Shown: in pieces, positions 1 to 12,278 of the stretch
Position numbering within the stretch: the first letter of the stretch is position 1
Layout: every line of letters begins with the position of its first letter
Assembly: GCA_030998015.1 (NCBI GenBank)
Contig: JARWMV010000241.1
Location: 186,001 to 250,000, forward strand
Length of the DNA stretch: 64,000 nucleotides
Direction: 5' to 3'
DNA from: Ceratorhiza oryzae-sativae
Lineage: Eukaryota; Basidiomycota; Agaricomycetes; Cantharellales; Ceratobasidiaceae
Program-made: the position numbers and the translations under genes
Notes under the pieces: model-generated
What the model was told of the DNA's origin: nothing
Seen by the model: the letters and a program-made list of their open reading frames with translations, nothing else
Database searches by the model: none

Positions 1-250
1 CAGGCGCTTGTTTGGCACCTCCCCTTCGACCCATCCAGGAATACCGTGGCGACAGCACTTGGTCGAGTGCACTGGTTTAGCCAGTCGCCGTTGTCCGACA
101 CGCGATACACGCGCGTTTTTATATCACACTTTTCTGTTCGACGTTGGAACACAGCCCGCCGCCGCCTTTCGCATATAATACTCCCGCGCTAGCACAGCTA
201 GAGCACTTGGACCACTCTGCCCCCCGTCTGAGACATACTGCTGTCAAGTC

Positions 251-2416
251 ATGATCACGTTGGACCTGATTATGCGAGGGGCGTTTAGCTTCCTCGAGCT
301 GTCGAGCTCCTGCGGCATAGTTCCGGCACTGCCCGCCGCCTGCATCGTACTCGAGCATCTATGGAATCAGGTCGAGCAAGTCAAGGCGAACAAGTCAGTT
401 TTAGAGCCCACTATTTCCTTTCTTGCATTGTTCCGCCTTTTGCCTTTCCATTCTTGTTCTGCTCTTCGGTGGCGGCAGCGCAATAGACTTCCCTCTTTCC
501 ATTCCATCGGGCTGTGTTTATGACTCGAAATAGGAGCGCGCGCTCACCATTCACCTACTGACGCCGCATTTTACGTATAGGGAGCGCTGCAAAGTTATTC
601 GGGCTCGTTGCGTCTACATCTTTATCACTATCCGAGACAACGCGTCTGGGCTCGAGAGCACAGCGCTCAATCCTATTATCGAAGACTTTATCACGTATGT
701 CCTTTGTTGGGCCACCGATCATTGACTCGGAAACTCACAGCTTGGCCACAACTTTAGAACGGTCAAAGGGATCCACTCGTCTATGAACAAGTGGTCCGAT
801 TGGAATACTCTCAGGTGTTTCATGAAGAACGACGAGGTCGCTACAGAGCTTGACCGCAATATGAGTCAATTGGACCAATGCTGTACCAACTTTCAGGTAT
901 ATATATCAACCTTCTTCTGTTGTCACCTGCGCAACTCACACACAATGCACCTCTCCGGAAAGATCGCGACTCAGCTTCAGACCTACAATTTCCAGCAGCA
1001 AATGGATGCCGCTCGGGCTGCGGATACCCTAGAGCTCAAAGAACTGGTATTGGAAATCCTCAACAATCAAGATCGTTTCAAAGAAGATCTTGGTGTCCTT
1101 ATGGTCGGCTTGACCGAGTTTACAGAGGTCATGAAGACGTTCCAACTTGTGAGTGCTCCGAGAGTTCTCTGACCTCATATGCTAACCGTACCACCAATTA
1201 GGAACTTCGATCACATCCCGCCGGGTCGAGCTCTCATCAAAGCATCTCTCGTGGTCTCCTGAGCATGCAAAACATGTCAGGCGAGCTCCCGCCAATCGCC
1301 TTCCTCGAAGGACACGAGTGCAAGCTCGTTGGGACAGCTGCTATTGCTGGTAGCACCATTTACGACGTCTACGAGGGCTTGTGGCTTGGAGAAGAAAAGG
1401 TGGCCGTAAAGGTCCTGAGGAGCTCAAAAGCATCAGACAATAATCTCAAGGTCGGTCCATCTTTTATTCAATCCAGCTCGCTTGCTAATACCAGCCCAAC
1501 GTAGCGGTTCCAACGGCAGGTCGGCATTTGGCACCGAATGAAGAGCAAATACATCCTCCGATTCTATGGTGTTGCTTCATTCGCTGATGGCAAATCCTTG
1601 TCAGTCCTATTCATTGAGTGATCCCACACGAGCCCTTACCCTCTCAAAAACAGCTACCTCGTCAGCCCCTGGTGCGAAAACGGAGATGCCCCGAAATATC
1701 TCAAGCGCAACCCCCAGACGGATCGCCTCAAACTTGTACGTGGCTCGCTCAACAAGCCCCAGAAGTTCAACTTACACACAAATATAGATTCTTGAGATTG
1801 CATACGGCCTTCGATACCTTCATACCCAGAACCCTCCCATTGTGCACGGCTCACTGCAAGGATCCAACGTTTTGATTGGCGATGGCGGCGGAGCGGTGCG
1901 TCCTTGCTTCACTTGATTGCTGATTTTCCTTACCCTTTCTACTTCTAGCTTCTCGCCGACTTTGGCCTCGCCAAGGCGCTCGAAGACCTTACGTCTGTCC
2001 CCTTTACCCAATCCACTGGCGCCAACGGCTGCTACCGATGGATGGCCCCCGAACTCCACGAAGATGGAGGCCAGATGACGCTCAAGAGTGACATCTACAG
2101 TTGGGCCATGACCGCGCTCGAGCTGTACAGCGACCGGGTGCCGTATGCGAAAATCAAGATGCCCGGCAGCGTTGTGATGGAGGTCTCGCGTGGACGGGTG
2201 CCCGAACGTCCGCGGCCTGGCATGAATGGTCCTAATTTGGTTGGGAGCAAGCCGGGAGACAAAAACGATCGGGATGGTATTCCTATTCCAGACCGACTGT
2301 GGGATCTATGGGTCAAATGTTGGTCTAGTGATGGCGCTCTGCGTCCGACGATTCAGGAGGTCATCGCGGAGTTGGAGGATATGAAGCGTACGGAGAGTGT
2401 GCCGATGGATATTTAG
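251..2416 (+). CDS. MLKL-like protein: helical-bundle N-terminus plus degenerate TKL kinase domain
   Basis: Nine exons with consistent phase: 251-393, 581-694, 758-896, 981 (or 996)-1148, 1202-1450, 1505-1599, 1654-1735, 1788-1895, 1949-2416; about 521 residues. Residues about 1-190 resemble the four-helix-bundle N-terminus of fungal MLKL-like proteins and NLRs (PALPAA near the start, then a conserved NKERC segment). Residues about 235-521 are a TKL-type kinase fold: VAVK lysine near 258, DFG near 370, APE (MAPELHE), the DIYSW helix-F aspartate, and a C-lobe ending at the stop. The catalytic loop reads HGSLQGSN where active relatives have H-G/R-D-L-K-x-x-N, so the catalytic Asp is Ser and the Lys is Gln; the helix-C Glu position reads Gln (RFQRQV) and the glycine loop is poor. 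I infer a pseudokinase used for signalling or as a cell-death effector. The N-terminal exons are less certain than the kinase exons. Confidence 0.8.
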
Positions 2417-2745
2417 GCATCTCTGGCTTTTGGATCCTTTCTCGTCTGCTCCATCCTCGCTTCACTTGATTCATCTACTCTCGCATTTTCGGATTATTGT
2501 ATGGCATCAGATGTTTTCTTTCCTAGTACCTTGTATCACGACTCTGCATGAACGGCCAATCCAATCCATACCCATTACAATGATCAATGTTCTAGTCCAC
2601 ATGAGACAGCGCGACAGGAATTACAACAACACGGGGGTATTACAAAACAGCGAAACATGCGAGCCACCGCCTTGTTTGGCACAGGGACAAATGTTCCGCC
2701 CACCCTCTGCACGAAATGAAGAGAAGAAAAAAAAAAACACGCAAA
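2417..2745. other. Intergenic, tail-to-tail gap
   Basis: This gap separates two convergent genes and would hold both 3' ends. It carries a short poly-A run near 2728-2737 but no convincing gene. Confidence 0.5.
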
Positions 2746-3093
2746 CTACTCGCCTCCTCCGCCATCGCCGCCCCCTCCGCCTCCTCCAGAGTCCCCTCCA
2801 GCTCCGCCAGCCGTCGCCACCGCAGCGGCCGCAGTGGCACCGCCGATGCCTCCACCAGGCCCGGCGGCTACCGCGCTAGAATCGCCATCCTTGGCGTGCT
2901 TTTTCTCCTCTGAGGCTGGTTGGTTTAATTTGTCCAGACTCGTCCGAGATTGTTGCGGAGTGGCTTCATGGACAGTGACCTCGGGTACATGGTGGGTATG
3001 TTTAGGTGGAGATTGAGGTCGTTCCTGGGTCGGCGCCGCTTTAGCTGAGGGCGCAGTGTCTTCTGGTGGTGGTTTACTGGGTATACAACCCAT
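2746..3093 (-). CDS. Small protein with MGCIPSK dual-lipidation start and Gly-rich tail (copy 1)
   Basis: 115 residues, single exon. The protein begins MGCIPSK: Gly2 fits N-myristoylation and Cys3 fits palmitoylation, as in Src-family and other membrane-anchored proteins, so a membrane-anchored product is likely. The middle is Pro/Lys/His-rich, followed by an Ala/Gly-rich stretch (about residues 75-100) and a poly-Gly tail ending in DGGGGE. A second gene at 44164-44529 has the same start, the same order of segments and almost the same last seven residues. ctag lies immediately before the ATG, suggesting a 5' UTR intron acceptor. No known domain is recognised. It is convergent with the MLKL-like gene, 330 bp from its stop. 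Confidence 0.65.
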   Translation of the reverse strand: MGCIPSKPPPEDTAPSAKAAPTQERPQSPPKHTHHVPEVTVHEATPQQSRTSLDKLNQPASEEKKHAKDGDSSAVAAGPGGGIGGATAAAAVATAGGAGGDSGGGGGGGDGGGGE

Positions 3094-4854
3094 CTAGTAC
3101 AAACGAGGATGGTTAGCATCCTGAATAACAGGCACCTTGGCAATGGTATGTCGAGCTGCTTACCTTGGTATGACAGTAGTGGTTGATCCCGAGAGATGCG
3201 GTGTTGGAAGCGTGTTGGTGCCAATCAAATGCCGCGTCAACAAGACCAAACGCGGACCATCAAGTATGGCTTGGCTCGGCGATGTATCCGTTTTCGGTAC
3301 AAGGATATACGCAAAATTGTGAGGCAATCCATGCACGCCATGTATGTTCCTATGATTTAATTTAAACGCGTTTCAACCAAAACAGACAGATCCCGAAGCT
3401 ATGTGATGGAGAGGTTATGGAGCTGGATGATCTCACGGTCAGTAATTCGGTTCTCGTTTCCGCATGAGAGGGAGTGGGATATGGCCTAGACGTTAGGTGG
3501 GTCCAAATGCTTGGTTGACTGATGGCTCTGCATCTTTGAGTTGAATACGAAACAGATAGCCCGGAGCGTGACTCAAAACTCTAGCGGTGCTGATTTGGTA
3601 AGCAGCGGGCTCTTGAAATGTCGCTCGACTCTCGAGCTACCTTGACTATCCCTGTGGTTTGGACTGCCCGATCATGGGCATCTGACCGCCCCTCGCTGGA
3701 CACAGATGGGGTTGTATATAGCTGAACGCACAGCTGAGCAGCCCTCGGAGAGCTGGGACCTTGAACTGGCTGAACAAGCACTCTTCTCATTTCAGACAAA
3801 GTTAGCACGAAACTCGGATCTCAATCGAATAGATACCGCGAGCTGTAGCCCCATTTCACAAGAGCCGTTGGTTGTTGAGGCATTTTGACGATAAAAGTAT
3901 GCTCACCCAAACAAAGTAGATCAATTCACAATGAGAAATCGAGGATCGACAGGAAGCCCAGCCCGACATCAGCATTCTAGCCTCGTGATACCTCTGTTTT
4001 TATTTTTATTTGCCGACTTACGGTCCTCGTCCGTGTGGTCGGTTCGAACACTTAAGCAATATCTAAAGTTTACTAGCTCATGTGGAATGGGGCTGAGGCT
4101 TTCGACCAAGGCGCACACGTTACGCAAGCTTTGTCTGAAATGATAGGAATGTTTATTCAGCCAGTCCAAGATCCCAGGCTCTCCAAAGATCGTTTGGCTA
4201 CGCCTTCAGCTATATCTGAGCCCATCTCTCGCCAGTGAGTGGTGGGGCGATACCCATCATTGGATGATCCAAGCGACAAGGGATAGGCAAAGCAGCCAGA
4301 ATCGAGCGAAGTTTCAAGAGCCTGTTGCTTACCAAATCGGTGCCTTCGGATTTCTGGGGCTTCTAGGCAGATTCCGAGTTTTCGATTGTGTTCCAATGCT
4401 CTGGAACCATTACTACACATCTCTAGATTAATGATACCTAAGAGCCGGAAGGGTTTGGCTCATGATTGCATTGGTCATGAAATGGGCAAAATAAAATAAA
4501 ATGGAGGCCACGAAGTGTATATATCTTATGCATACAACCATGTGATATGAGTTCTTCATCTCTGTTTGCATGACAGCTCAACTTATTTATGGTTGGGCCA
4601 CCAACGAGCTCCGCGCATTCTGGCCGTGTCAGTTGGATTCAACCCACGCAACTCATGCTCAATCTATCGTACACCAATGTCAAACCACCCTTGTGCTCCC
4701 GGTATTCCATTTGTCTGCCTCTCAAGTATCGTAAAAGCTCATTAACATTCAAAGGAGCCTACAAGCAATGTACATAATTCATAGCACTCCAACCATGTAT
4801 TGAGGAAGCAGGACTCAGCCGACGACTGACCGCACCCCCTAGTTACTAAAACAA
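3094..4854. other. Intergenic region without a recognisable gene
   Basis: Only short overlapping open frames without family resemblance or convincing splice continuity are visible. I see no RNA gene or repeat here. Confidence 0.4.
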
Positions 4855-5823
4855 CTAATTTCCATACATTGATAGCGGGGCGAGTATAGAATTCTTGGCT
4901 TGACCCGGGTTGAATTCTGCCACGGTTCCCAATAATCCAGGGCCGTCTGAACTCTCCTCGTCTCCCATCTCTTGTACGTGTTCTCGTCTAACCGATAACA
5001 CGAAGAGCTGGTAAACCAACGTTAACGCAAAGCATATCACAGTGGAGTCTCCAGTAACAGATATAGTAATGATTGCTGGAGCGTTGAAGTGGAAATTTCC
5101 GCCTTGAATTGCCCAAATATTTACGGCGGCAGCAACAGTGCCAGCAAGACCGTTCAAAAACCCTGGTCTAAGCAAGGTGATTAATGGCCCAGTTCAAGTT
5201 TCATGTGATTGACTCACAAGAATATTTTGTGAACAAGCCATAAATAGTTGGATCTCCAACGAATCCAGAGGCCGATCATCCCGAGCGCGCCAATACCACT
5301 GCATGCCAAGGAGATGGCCAACATTGGCACCTTTGTGACGACCTTCTGATAGATCTCCCCAGCTCCGGCCTTTTGAGCTGCCTGCTGTGCACTAGGACCA
5401 ATGACAAACCCGGCAAGTAAGATCCAGGTAAATGCGCTGTATATACCCTCAGCATAGGGCTATTTTGATATTAGAGAACAGATCTTACCTAGCCAAAGCA
5501 TTATACGAAGCCGGAATTTTTCCAAAATAATCCATTGTCATCTGGCTGTAGTGGGAGGATTGTCTCCGCTGGGTTTCTAGCTTCGGGCGATGAAGAGTTT
5601 CTGTGTTGTCCGATATTGCCTCTTGATGTTTGATTGTTGGTCGGCGGCGAGATTCATCTGCATCGAAAAAATCAATAGTGCCTGAGACGGGGCTTGTCGT
5701 ATCGCTGAGCGGTGAGTTGCACGGCTCTGGTATGGATGAGGCAGGCGCTTCGGGTACGGGTGGTGCTGCGATGACTATAGCAGGCTCTGCCGCGATAGCA
5801 ACTTCAGTGGGTTTCTTGGACAT
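4855..5823 (-). CDS. Four-helix membrane protein (copy 1)
   Basis: Three exons on the minus strand: 5489-5823, 5218-5436 and 4855-5167, GT-AG introns, 288 residues. After a disordered Pro/Ser/Thr-rich N-terminus (about 110 residues) come hydrophobic segments beginning FTWILLAGFVIGP, VPMLAISLACSGIGALG, FLNGLAGTVAAAVN and IITISVTGD...ALTLVYQLF, followed by an acidic cytosolic-like tail. The gene at 13839-14685 is a clear paralog, sharing the TWILLAGF motif, the LVxxIFLPG junction and the same intron position and phase before LPG. I know this only as a conserved uncharacterised fungal membrane family; no enzymatic motif is visible. Confidence 0.8.
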
Positions 5824-7057
5824 TGTGAAAGAGACGCTGGGGGGATGGCCGGCAAGGAGTCTTTTTTGTAGCGCTTATATCAATATGTCGCACTTGGATG
5901 AGGGTTGTTAACGGTGCGTGATGGTCTTCGAATAGGCGCCAGCTTGGTCTGATAATCGATTGCTAGCTCGCATACTCTTCGCATACTGGGCAGAATGTCT
6001 TCCTATATGATAATGTGTCAAGCGGAAGGCACTAGGAACCAGAAGATGCCTTATAAAGTGTCGCTTCTTGTATGCTTAAAGCCAAACTGGTCCAGTCCGA
6101 CGAGGTTTCACGCTTATCGTGATGATCTAGTTGGCTCCTAACTAGTTGCAGAAGCGTCTTGCGCCGAGTAGTTCTTCAGTTTGCGTCCCAGGCAGGTGGG
6201 CTCTCAGATAAGATCACCGGGGATACACTTTTCCGATGCAAACATCACCGAGGGGTGATGTATGACGGCAACCTAGAGGTATCTTTTTGAGGAGAATCCC
6301 CCCCTCGGCGGTTTTTTGTTTCCGAAAAGTGTTGCACAATGCGAGAGTAATTGGTCGCTGTGCTTGCTCTGATACTGTTCCCGACAAAACAGAGCGTCTG
6401 CTAAACCAGAAAGGGTTAATATTGGTGACGGATGGAGGGCACAATGAGTGTATTGCGCCCAAGTATTATCCAATTTTAGCCAGACATGCTCTCCAAGCTC
6501 AGGAGTATCGGTATAGCCGTGCATCATTGGTTTGGATGCAAAACTAAAGAACGTGTAGGGTGTCGAATCGGGATGAAGGTCAAACGTGAGCCAAGCCACT
6601 CGAGGGTTTACCGTGGTACCGAACAACAGAATTTACGGCAACAAGTTGAAAGCCAGAGAACATTCGGTTCTTAAGTGATGTTCAAAGCATTGCCAAACCA
6701 TCCAGGTTTGGCAGAGACGAATCGACAGATAAAGGGAAGTAGCAATCACATATTTTGGATTCTGACTCGTTAGGGGAGCTTCCTAGAACGGCGACAGACT
6801 CCATGATAGATCATAGTTTCATACCACGCCAGAGAGGTCCGAGTGGTCTACCACCGTCGGCGGAGAGGATCGGTTCAGCAGCAGGGGCTCGTCAGGAACG
6901 GGCTGGAGCGCCAGCAACCAAACAAAGGTCAATTCGGCGTTCGTGTCCGGCTCTAATACTGAACACGAACATCCTGCTTGAGCCCGCCACGCCCACACGC
7001 TTCTTGGCTACTAGAAACACCGCAAAAAAAAAAATCAACGCAGCAGCTATTAGGATT
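5824..7057. other. Intergenic region without a supported gene
   Basis: Several open frames exist, including a minus-strand frame at 6273-6626 and one at 6892-7200 with a hydrophobic run encoded opposite poly-A, but none shows family similarity or a proper ATG with splice context. Confidence 0.35.
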
Positions 7058-8864
7058 ATGAGTGACGATTTAACGTCTGGAAGTAGTTCGAGCGCTTTGA
7101 AGCGAACCAGAAGTGAGTCCCTTCCGTTGGAAAGCCAGGAAAAGTGAGTAAGAAGCAAGTGTGATTGTAAAGACTTGGCATACTGATTCATGTTTAGCAT
7201 TGGCGATGAATCGCAAATCTCAACCTTTTCAATCGACGAAGAGATTTCGTGTGGTACGTCTTCAGTTGCTATTCTCCTGGTCGTATACTAACTCCGGCGG
7301 GCTTTGGAAGGTATTTGCCTCGGCGTCCTCGAGTCCCCCTACACAGTTATACCGTGTCTTCATACCTTCGACAAAGACTGTCTTGCTGGTTGGTGGAAAC
7401 AGTAAAAATGAGCTATTATTTTCTTGTGGCCATCGCATTTTAACATTTTTGAGGGTTTTAGAAATAGCACATGCCCACTCTGCAAAATTCAAGCCACCTC
7501 TGGTCGACATTCTTTTCAGCTTCAGGCTATCGTGAACCATTATGACAATAAACGACCCCCTCGCAAACGCGCAAAACCATCCGATGGGGATCCACAGAAC
7601 AATGACCGAGCTGAGCTATATCCATTTGGAGTCGCTCCCCCGCCTCCAGGTGCAAACCATGGCTACCAAGATGACGAGGACGACGGGGACGGCGACAACG
7701 ACGAAGACGAAGATAATGATGATGATGATGACGAAGACGAAGACGAAGAAGAACTTATGCCTGGTGGTAGACTTGTTTTCCCTTGCCCAGCTTGCCAGCC
7801 TGGCCATCCGTCCGGATACACTTGCCCGAACCCGATCCCCGAGCCTACAGAAGCGGCGAAACGGACGGAGAGGGAGGATTACTTCAATGGGCAGCGAGAC
7901 ATTGTACCTCCGGTACGCGGCCAACGACGGATCAGCTTTGGCGAAGGTTTGCACACACTCCCAGGAGCAGGGCTGGTATTGTGAGCCAGGCTACGCTTCA
8001 ACGAAATACAACCTAACAACTTCCATAGCCAGGATCAAGAGATTGCAGACATAACGCGTGCGTGCGGGGAGCATGTAATGTGCCACGCGTGCACAGCCTA
8101 CATCCCTCGCAACTGGCCGAGGAGTGTTGAGTCGATATGCCGACTCTGCGCGCGAGCCACTTGTATGCTTTTTGACCCCCAGCAGTGTCCACAGTTTTGG
8201 GACGATCAATGGCTTAGCCTACGGCCATTTGATGGTAAGTGGGTACCCCTGAGGTTGAGGGGCGCGTCACTAATATCAGATTAGAGGCAGGTCGCTATCT
8301 CACGCCAGACATGATGTGGGACCGTTTGACAGAAGCGCATCCCCATTTTCGGAATAACCGAACTGAGCGAGATCGCTTCCTTGCCGTAATCACCGCTAAC
8401 AATGGGGTCAACCAGGTAACAGTTGAAATGATGACCTTAGCAGGGCATGTGCAAGAGGCTGTTGGCCCGTTCTATTGCAAGCTATGCATCGAAGGGGTGG
8501 TGGGAGATAAAATTGAAGACTGGTGGAGGGCAAAGAAGGAGGGCGGGGCTCTACCTGGTACATTCCTAATATCCACTGCATTCAAGGCGATTTAGCTAAC
8601 GCCGCATTCATAGAAATAGCAAATCTTTCAAAATGTTGGTAAGTTGTCCGTTATAGCTTCTTTATTCATCACTGACTTCGTCTGTACAATGTCAGGTACG
8701 GACGAGAATGTCGTACACAGAGCCATAACGTAAATCATGCTCAACGATTTACTGTACGTTCCATCCCATCACGGATCCAGTTAACTTGAATCACGTATAA
8801 TCTGACGCCATTGCGATAGCATGACTGTGATCCTCGACCACAACCCCAGGCTCCAGCTCCATAA
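7058..8864 (+). CDS. CHFR-like RING-finger E3 ubiquitin ligase with C-terminal PBZ-type zinc finger
   Basis: Nine exons: 7058-7143, 7198-7253, 7311-7401, 7462-7980, 8029-8234, 8285-8557, 8614-8638, 8696-8753, 8820-8864; 452 residues. A RING is assembled across three exons: CGIC, then PCLHTFDKDC, then CPLC (about residues 47-85). The fifth zinc-ligand position is Asp instead of Cys/His. An acidic Asp/Glu run follows, then a Cys-rich region (FPCPACQPGH; ACGEHVMCHACT; ICRLCARATC) like the CHFR cysteine-rich domain, a segment with FYCKLC, and a C-terminal zinc finger CWYGRECRTQSHNVNHAQRF that closely follows the PAR-binding zinc-finger pattern of CHFR (CxxGxxCRTQ...HxxxHAxxF). No FHA domain is present. 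The role is inferred as a ubiquitin ligase in mitotic checkpoint or DNA-damage signalling. Confidence 0.85.
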
Positions 8865-9531
8865 CATCGGTACCATCCCGACCTTCCCGTCCATCTATAC
8901 TGGCATCTTCACAGATACTGGGTCAAGCTGTCCCTCTTGCTCTGCTTCTGGCCGTATCTTCATTAGCTTCATCTTAGCCTCATTCTATTACAGGTCGCCC
9001 TGATGATCAAACCGTTGTAATTCAATCTGGGTTCGAACAGTCACTTGGTTACGATCGGTACGAATGCTGAGGCCCAGACTTGCAATAGAGGGTCCCGACA
9101 AATTGGGGCCATCCGAATGCTTCTTTCGAGGAATAGGGTTAAGAACATTAACGAAACTGCACACAGGGCCATCCCAGTAAGAAATAGCTTTCAATTCCCC
9201 AGCTTCAGGAGTGTGTCTACAATACATTTGCCCCAACCACTCCATGCATCGACTCAATAGTGTGAGCCCGACTCCGTAGCTTATGGTATCTAGAATGTGA
9301 ACAGTTAGACTGCGAACCTTTAATGAGACCGGTCAGCACGCAGATAGGTCAATCGCGTTACCCCAAAAGTTCTGCAAGAACCTCCTCATGTCTCGTTTCG
9401 TAACGCACATGTCTTGCGTGCAGCCCTAGGGGCCGTGCGGTAGCCTAATGACCTGTGACCAAACATCGTAGTCGATGACCCCATTTTTTACCTCGGTGGC
9501 CTTTCTTTAACGCATTGAAGAGCTTCCAGAG
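8865..9531. other. Intergenic, no gene seen
   Basis: No convincing coding frame or repeat; short frames only. Confidence 0.4.
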
Positions 9532-10393
9532 CTAGGCGATCATCGCCCTTATGTGGTCGATTTTGTGTTGGAACTTCGCCAACTTCGTAAGGCGCACCGC
9601 CTGTTGCTTGCAGCCTCCCGACCCCACTTTATGCCAGTTGAGATTCTTCTCCATGACGCCGACGGCCTGGTGTGACGCTTCAATATGCTCCTGGATGAAC
9701 GCAAGAAGGCCGTCGCATCTTTTACTTCCCACGAAGGTGACGTTCCTCTTTGGAACAGCTCTACAAACATATTCAAAATATTGCCTACATTCAGAGAGGA
9801 GAATGAGAAAATAAGCCTGCGAGTGTTGTAGCCATATGCGTCATGTCCTTCCTTGTTACGGGGGTACAGTGATGCCATAGAAGTCCTCGCTGAGCTTGAA
9901 ATAGAGTCCCAAAGTTTCTTCATGTGAAGTAACTTCACGCCAGCGATGGGGAGGCTAAAGGCAGTCGCGACCCAGTCGATAACACTCCTGGGCAGATGAA
10001 GGTCATCCACCAGGGCATAGAGGACAGAACCGACCCAGGATAGGCAGTGCCAATATCTTCGATTTTGTGCCCTTTGATGAGCTCGAAAAATGTTCAGTAA
10101 GGTCGAAAGAGTGTCGCCATTCGTACCATCGGGAGGACGCCAGCGTAAATGGTGACAGGACCGATAATGATCTTGTCGCGGCTGTCCTCAGTCTCCTCCT
10201 ACTAACGGAAGCGGAGGAGATCGACAGACGCGTCCCTGATCTGTCTAAGTGCGAGTATCTTTGATCTCTTTAAAATAATGCTATTGGCGAGATCTTGCAC
10301 TTTAAGCGGTTCACGAAGCTCATCACGTATGGTAGCCCGCAGATTGTCCTGGCCAAGTTTAGGACGCTCGTGGACAGCGAATATCTCCACCAT
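9532..10393 (-). pseudogene. Broken gene of unknown family
   Basis: Protein-like segments occur on the minus strand in different frames: one starting MVEIFAVHERPKLGQD near 10393, one containing YALVDDLHLPRSVIDWVA near 9980-10015, and one with NVTFVGSKRCDGLLAF near 9700, ending with TAG at 9532. They join only if two in-frame TAG codons near 10200 and at least one single-base loss near 9750 are ignored. The amino-acid usage looks coding, but I do not recognise the family. It could be a true pseudogene or a real gene damaged by assembly indels. Confidence 0.4.
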
Positions 10394-12278
10394 ACAAAGT
10401 TCTTGAAATGGCCCGGAAAGTAGCGAGTAATAGAGTAATAGGCGAACGGCTATGGCCCCACAAGGCGTCGTTTTGGTGTCCCCAAACACATACAAACCCG
10501 TCGTCGAGTATGAGGCAGTAAGCGCCAGGCCTGACCACCCAAAATGGCACGAACAAAATGAGACCCAGTTCAACTTGGACAATCCGCCTACCAGAAGCGT
10601 AATTTTTTCTCCTTGAAATCAAATATAAACTGTGCCGCTGAACCCCAGATACGGGCGGACACTACCGGCTCGGTAGTGTATTTGCTTATATCACGGATTC
10701 AGCACGGGCCATTCCGCACCAGTTCTTCTTATGCAGCAGACACACCTTGACATGCGCTGGTATTTTATTCCACTTTTGGGGGAAAAGGTTATCTCGCCAA
10801 GCGCGTCCCTGCGCTGATGGGTCGTTATTCTAGATGGATGGAGATAAATGGGCGTATGCATAGCTCTATAAATCAGTAATCCGTGTCATGTTTGGATTGG
10901 ATTGAGTCCAAATTTGCGGTACAGACATATTCGCATATTAGCTTCATTCCTGGACTACATGTAAAATTTGACTCAATAGGCTAATCGACTCGTTTACCGT
11001 AGCTAGACAAAAGGAGACAAGAGCAAGCCTATGTAATCGCGGTCCCGACCTACTCGCCCGACTCGAACGTCCCGCTGCTCTCTAAAGCCTGAAATAATAG
11101 GTTACAAAACACATCTAGAGCATGGAGATTTTTAATGTGCAACTGACGCTTTTCCATGCAGGTCTGCATTTCGGGTTACAATCGCTATTCAGCACCCATG
11201 CCTATACAGCAAGGCTCAAATAACCCACCGTGCTCGGACTCGCTGGATGTATGCATTCATATTCTCACCCAACGCACCCAACGCGCGGGCTGTCGTGACT
11301 TCTAGGCTAAACGACATCATGAAATCTGGCGATGCAGGCTCGCCCCTACTTGCAAAGAGATTTCCGAGTCGTTCGGACGGTTGAGCCTCGACCTGCCCAT
11401 CCGCCCAGTGTCAGAAACGGGTGCAAGGGTGAATTAATAAAGGCTGACCACCTGCCCCTGAGCATTTAGCCGCAGATCGACCATCTGGGCTAGGAGCGAG
11501 TTAAATATGGCACGTATAATCGGCCGAACTACGAGGGGGGGGGATCTTTGAGGAATAACACTGAAGATCACCCGATTGACGAGAAGTGGCGCAAGGGCGC
11601 CTTCGGAGGAGTGCGTATCTGGCAAGTACCCACATCGATATCACTATTCATCCAGGGATACTATGGCTGGAATGATACTTGCAATAAAGATAATCTAAGT
11701 GCCCTGTCTCGAGAGGCACAAGCCTGTCAACGCCGTACTTGGTGACCAAGTACTCTATTCATACTCATTCAGCCACAAGCGCCACGTTTCGGTAAAGAAA
11801 CTTAATTGACCGATCAAGGGTTCGTGTATCGGCGTGGGACAGAACGTGAGTGTACGAGAAGCCACAATATTCTTTGCGACCTCGAGTTGCTGAGAGGATG
11901 AACTACTATCTTGGTAGTCGGCGTGGCGGGGTCTGAAAAAGAGACGGGGCCTTGGCCCTCGCTTGCCTCTTGGTCAAATATAAATTTACGACCTTCCACA
12001 CGTTCGATGCAACCGCAATGTGACTGAAACCACAGGGCCGGAGTGAACACACATTAATCTAGCCCAAATTGAGCTGAATGAGATGACGTAAAATCGAAAT
12101 ACAGGTGAAATTATGAATAAATTGACGTTTTGGGGATGATCGGATACACATACGAACTTCGAATGGCAAAAAATACAGTGAGGTTTTTTTCATGAATGAC
12201 AGCCAACACTTAAGACCCAATAAGGAAAATCGAAAAAGGAAAACACTAGGAACAAAGAAAAAGTCTCCCTTTGAGCAC
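10394..12278. other. Intergenic region without a recognisable gene
   Basis: About 1.9 kb of mixed composition with only short frames on both strands; no repeats or RNA genes recognised. Confidence 0.4.

Noticed and set aside
6892..7200. Minus-strand membrane protein
   Set aside because: The hydrophobic run lies opposite a poly-A tract and the start of the CHFR-like gene; no conserved features or splice support.
7616..7954. Minus-strand frame with a Val/Ile/Phe run
   Set aside because: It is the antisense shadow of the Asp/Glu-rich region of the CHFR-like gene.
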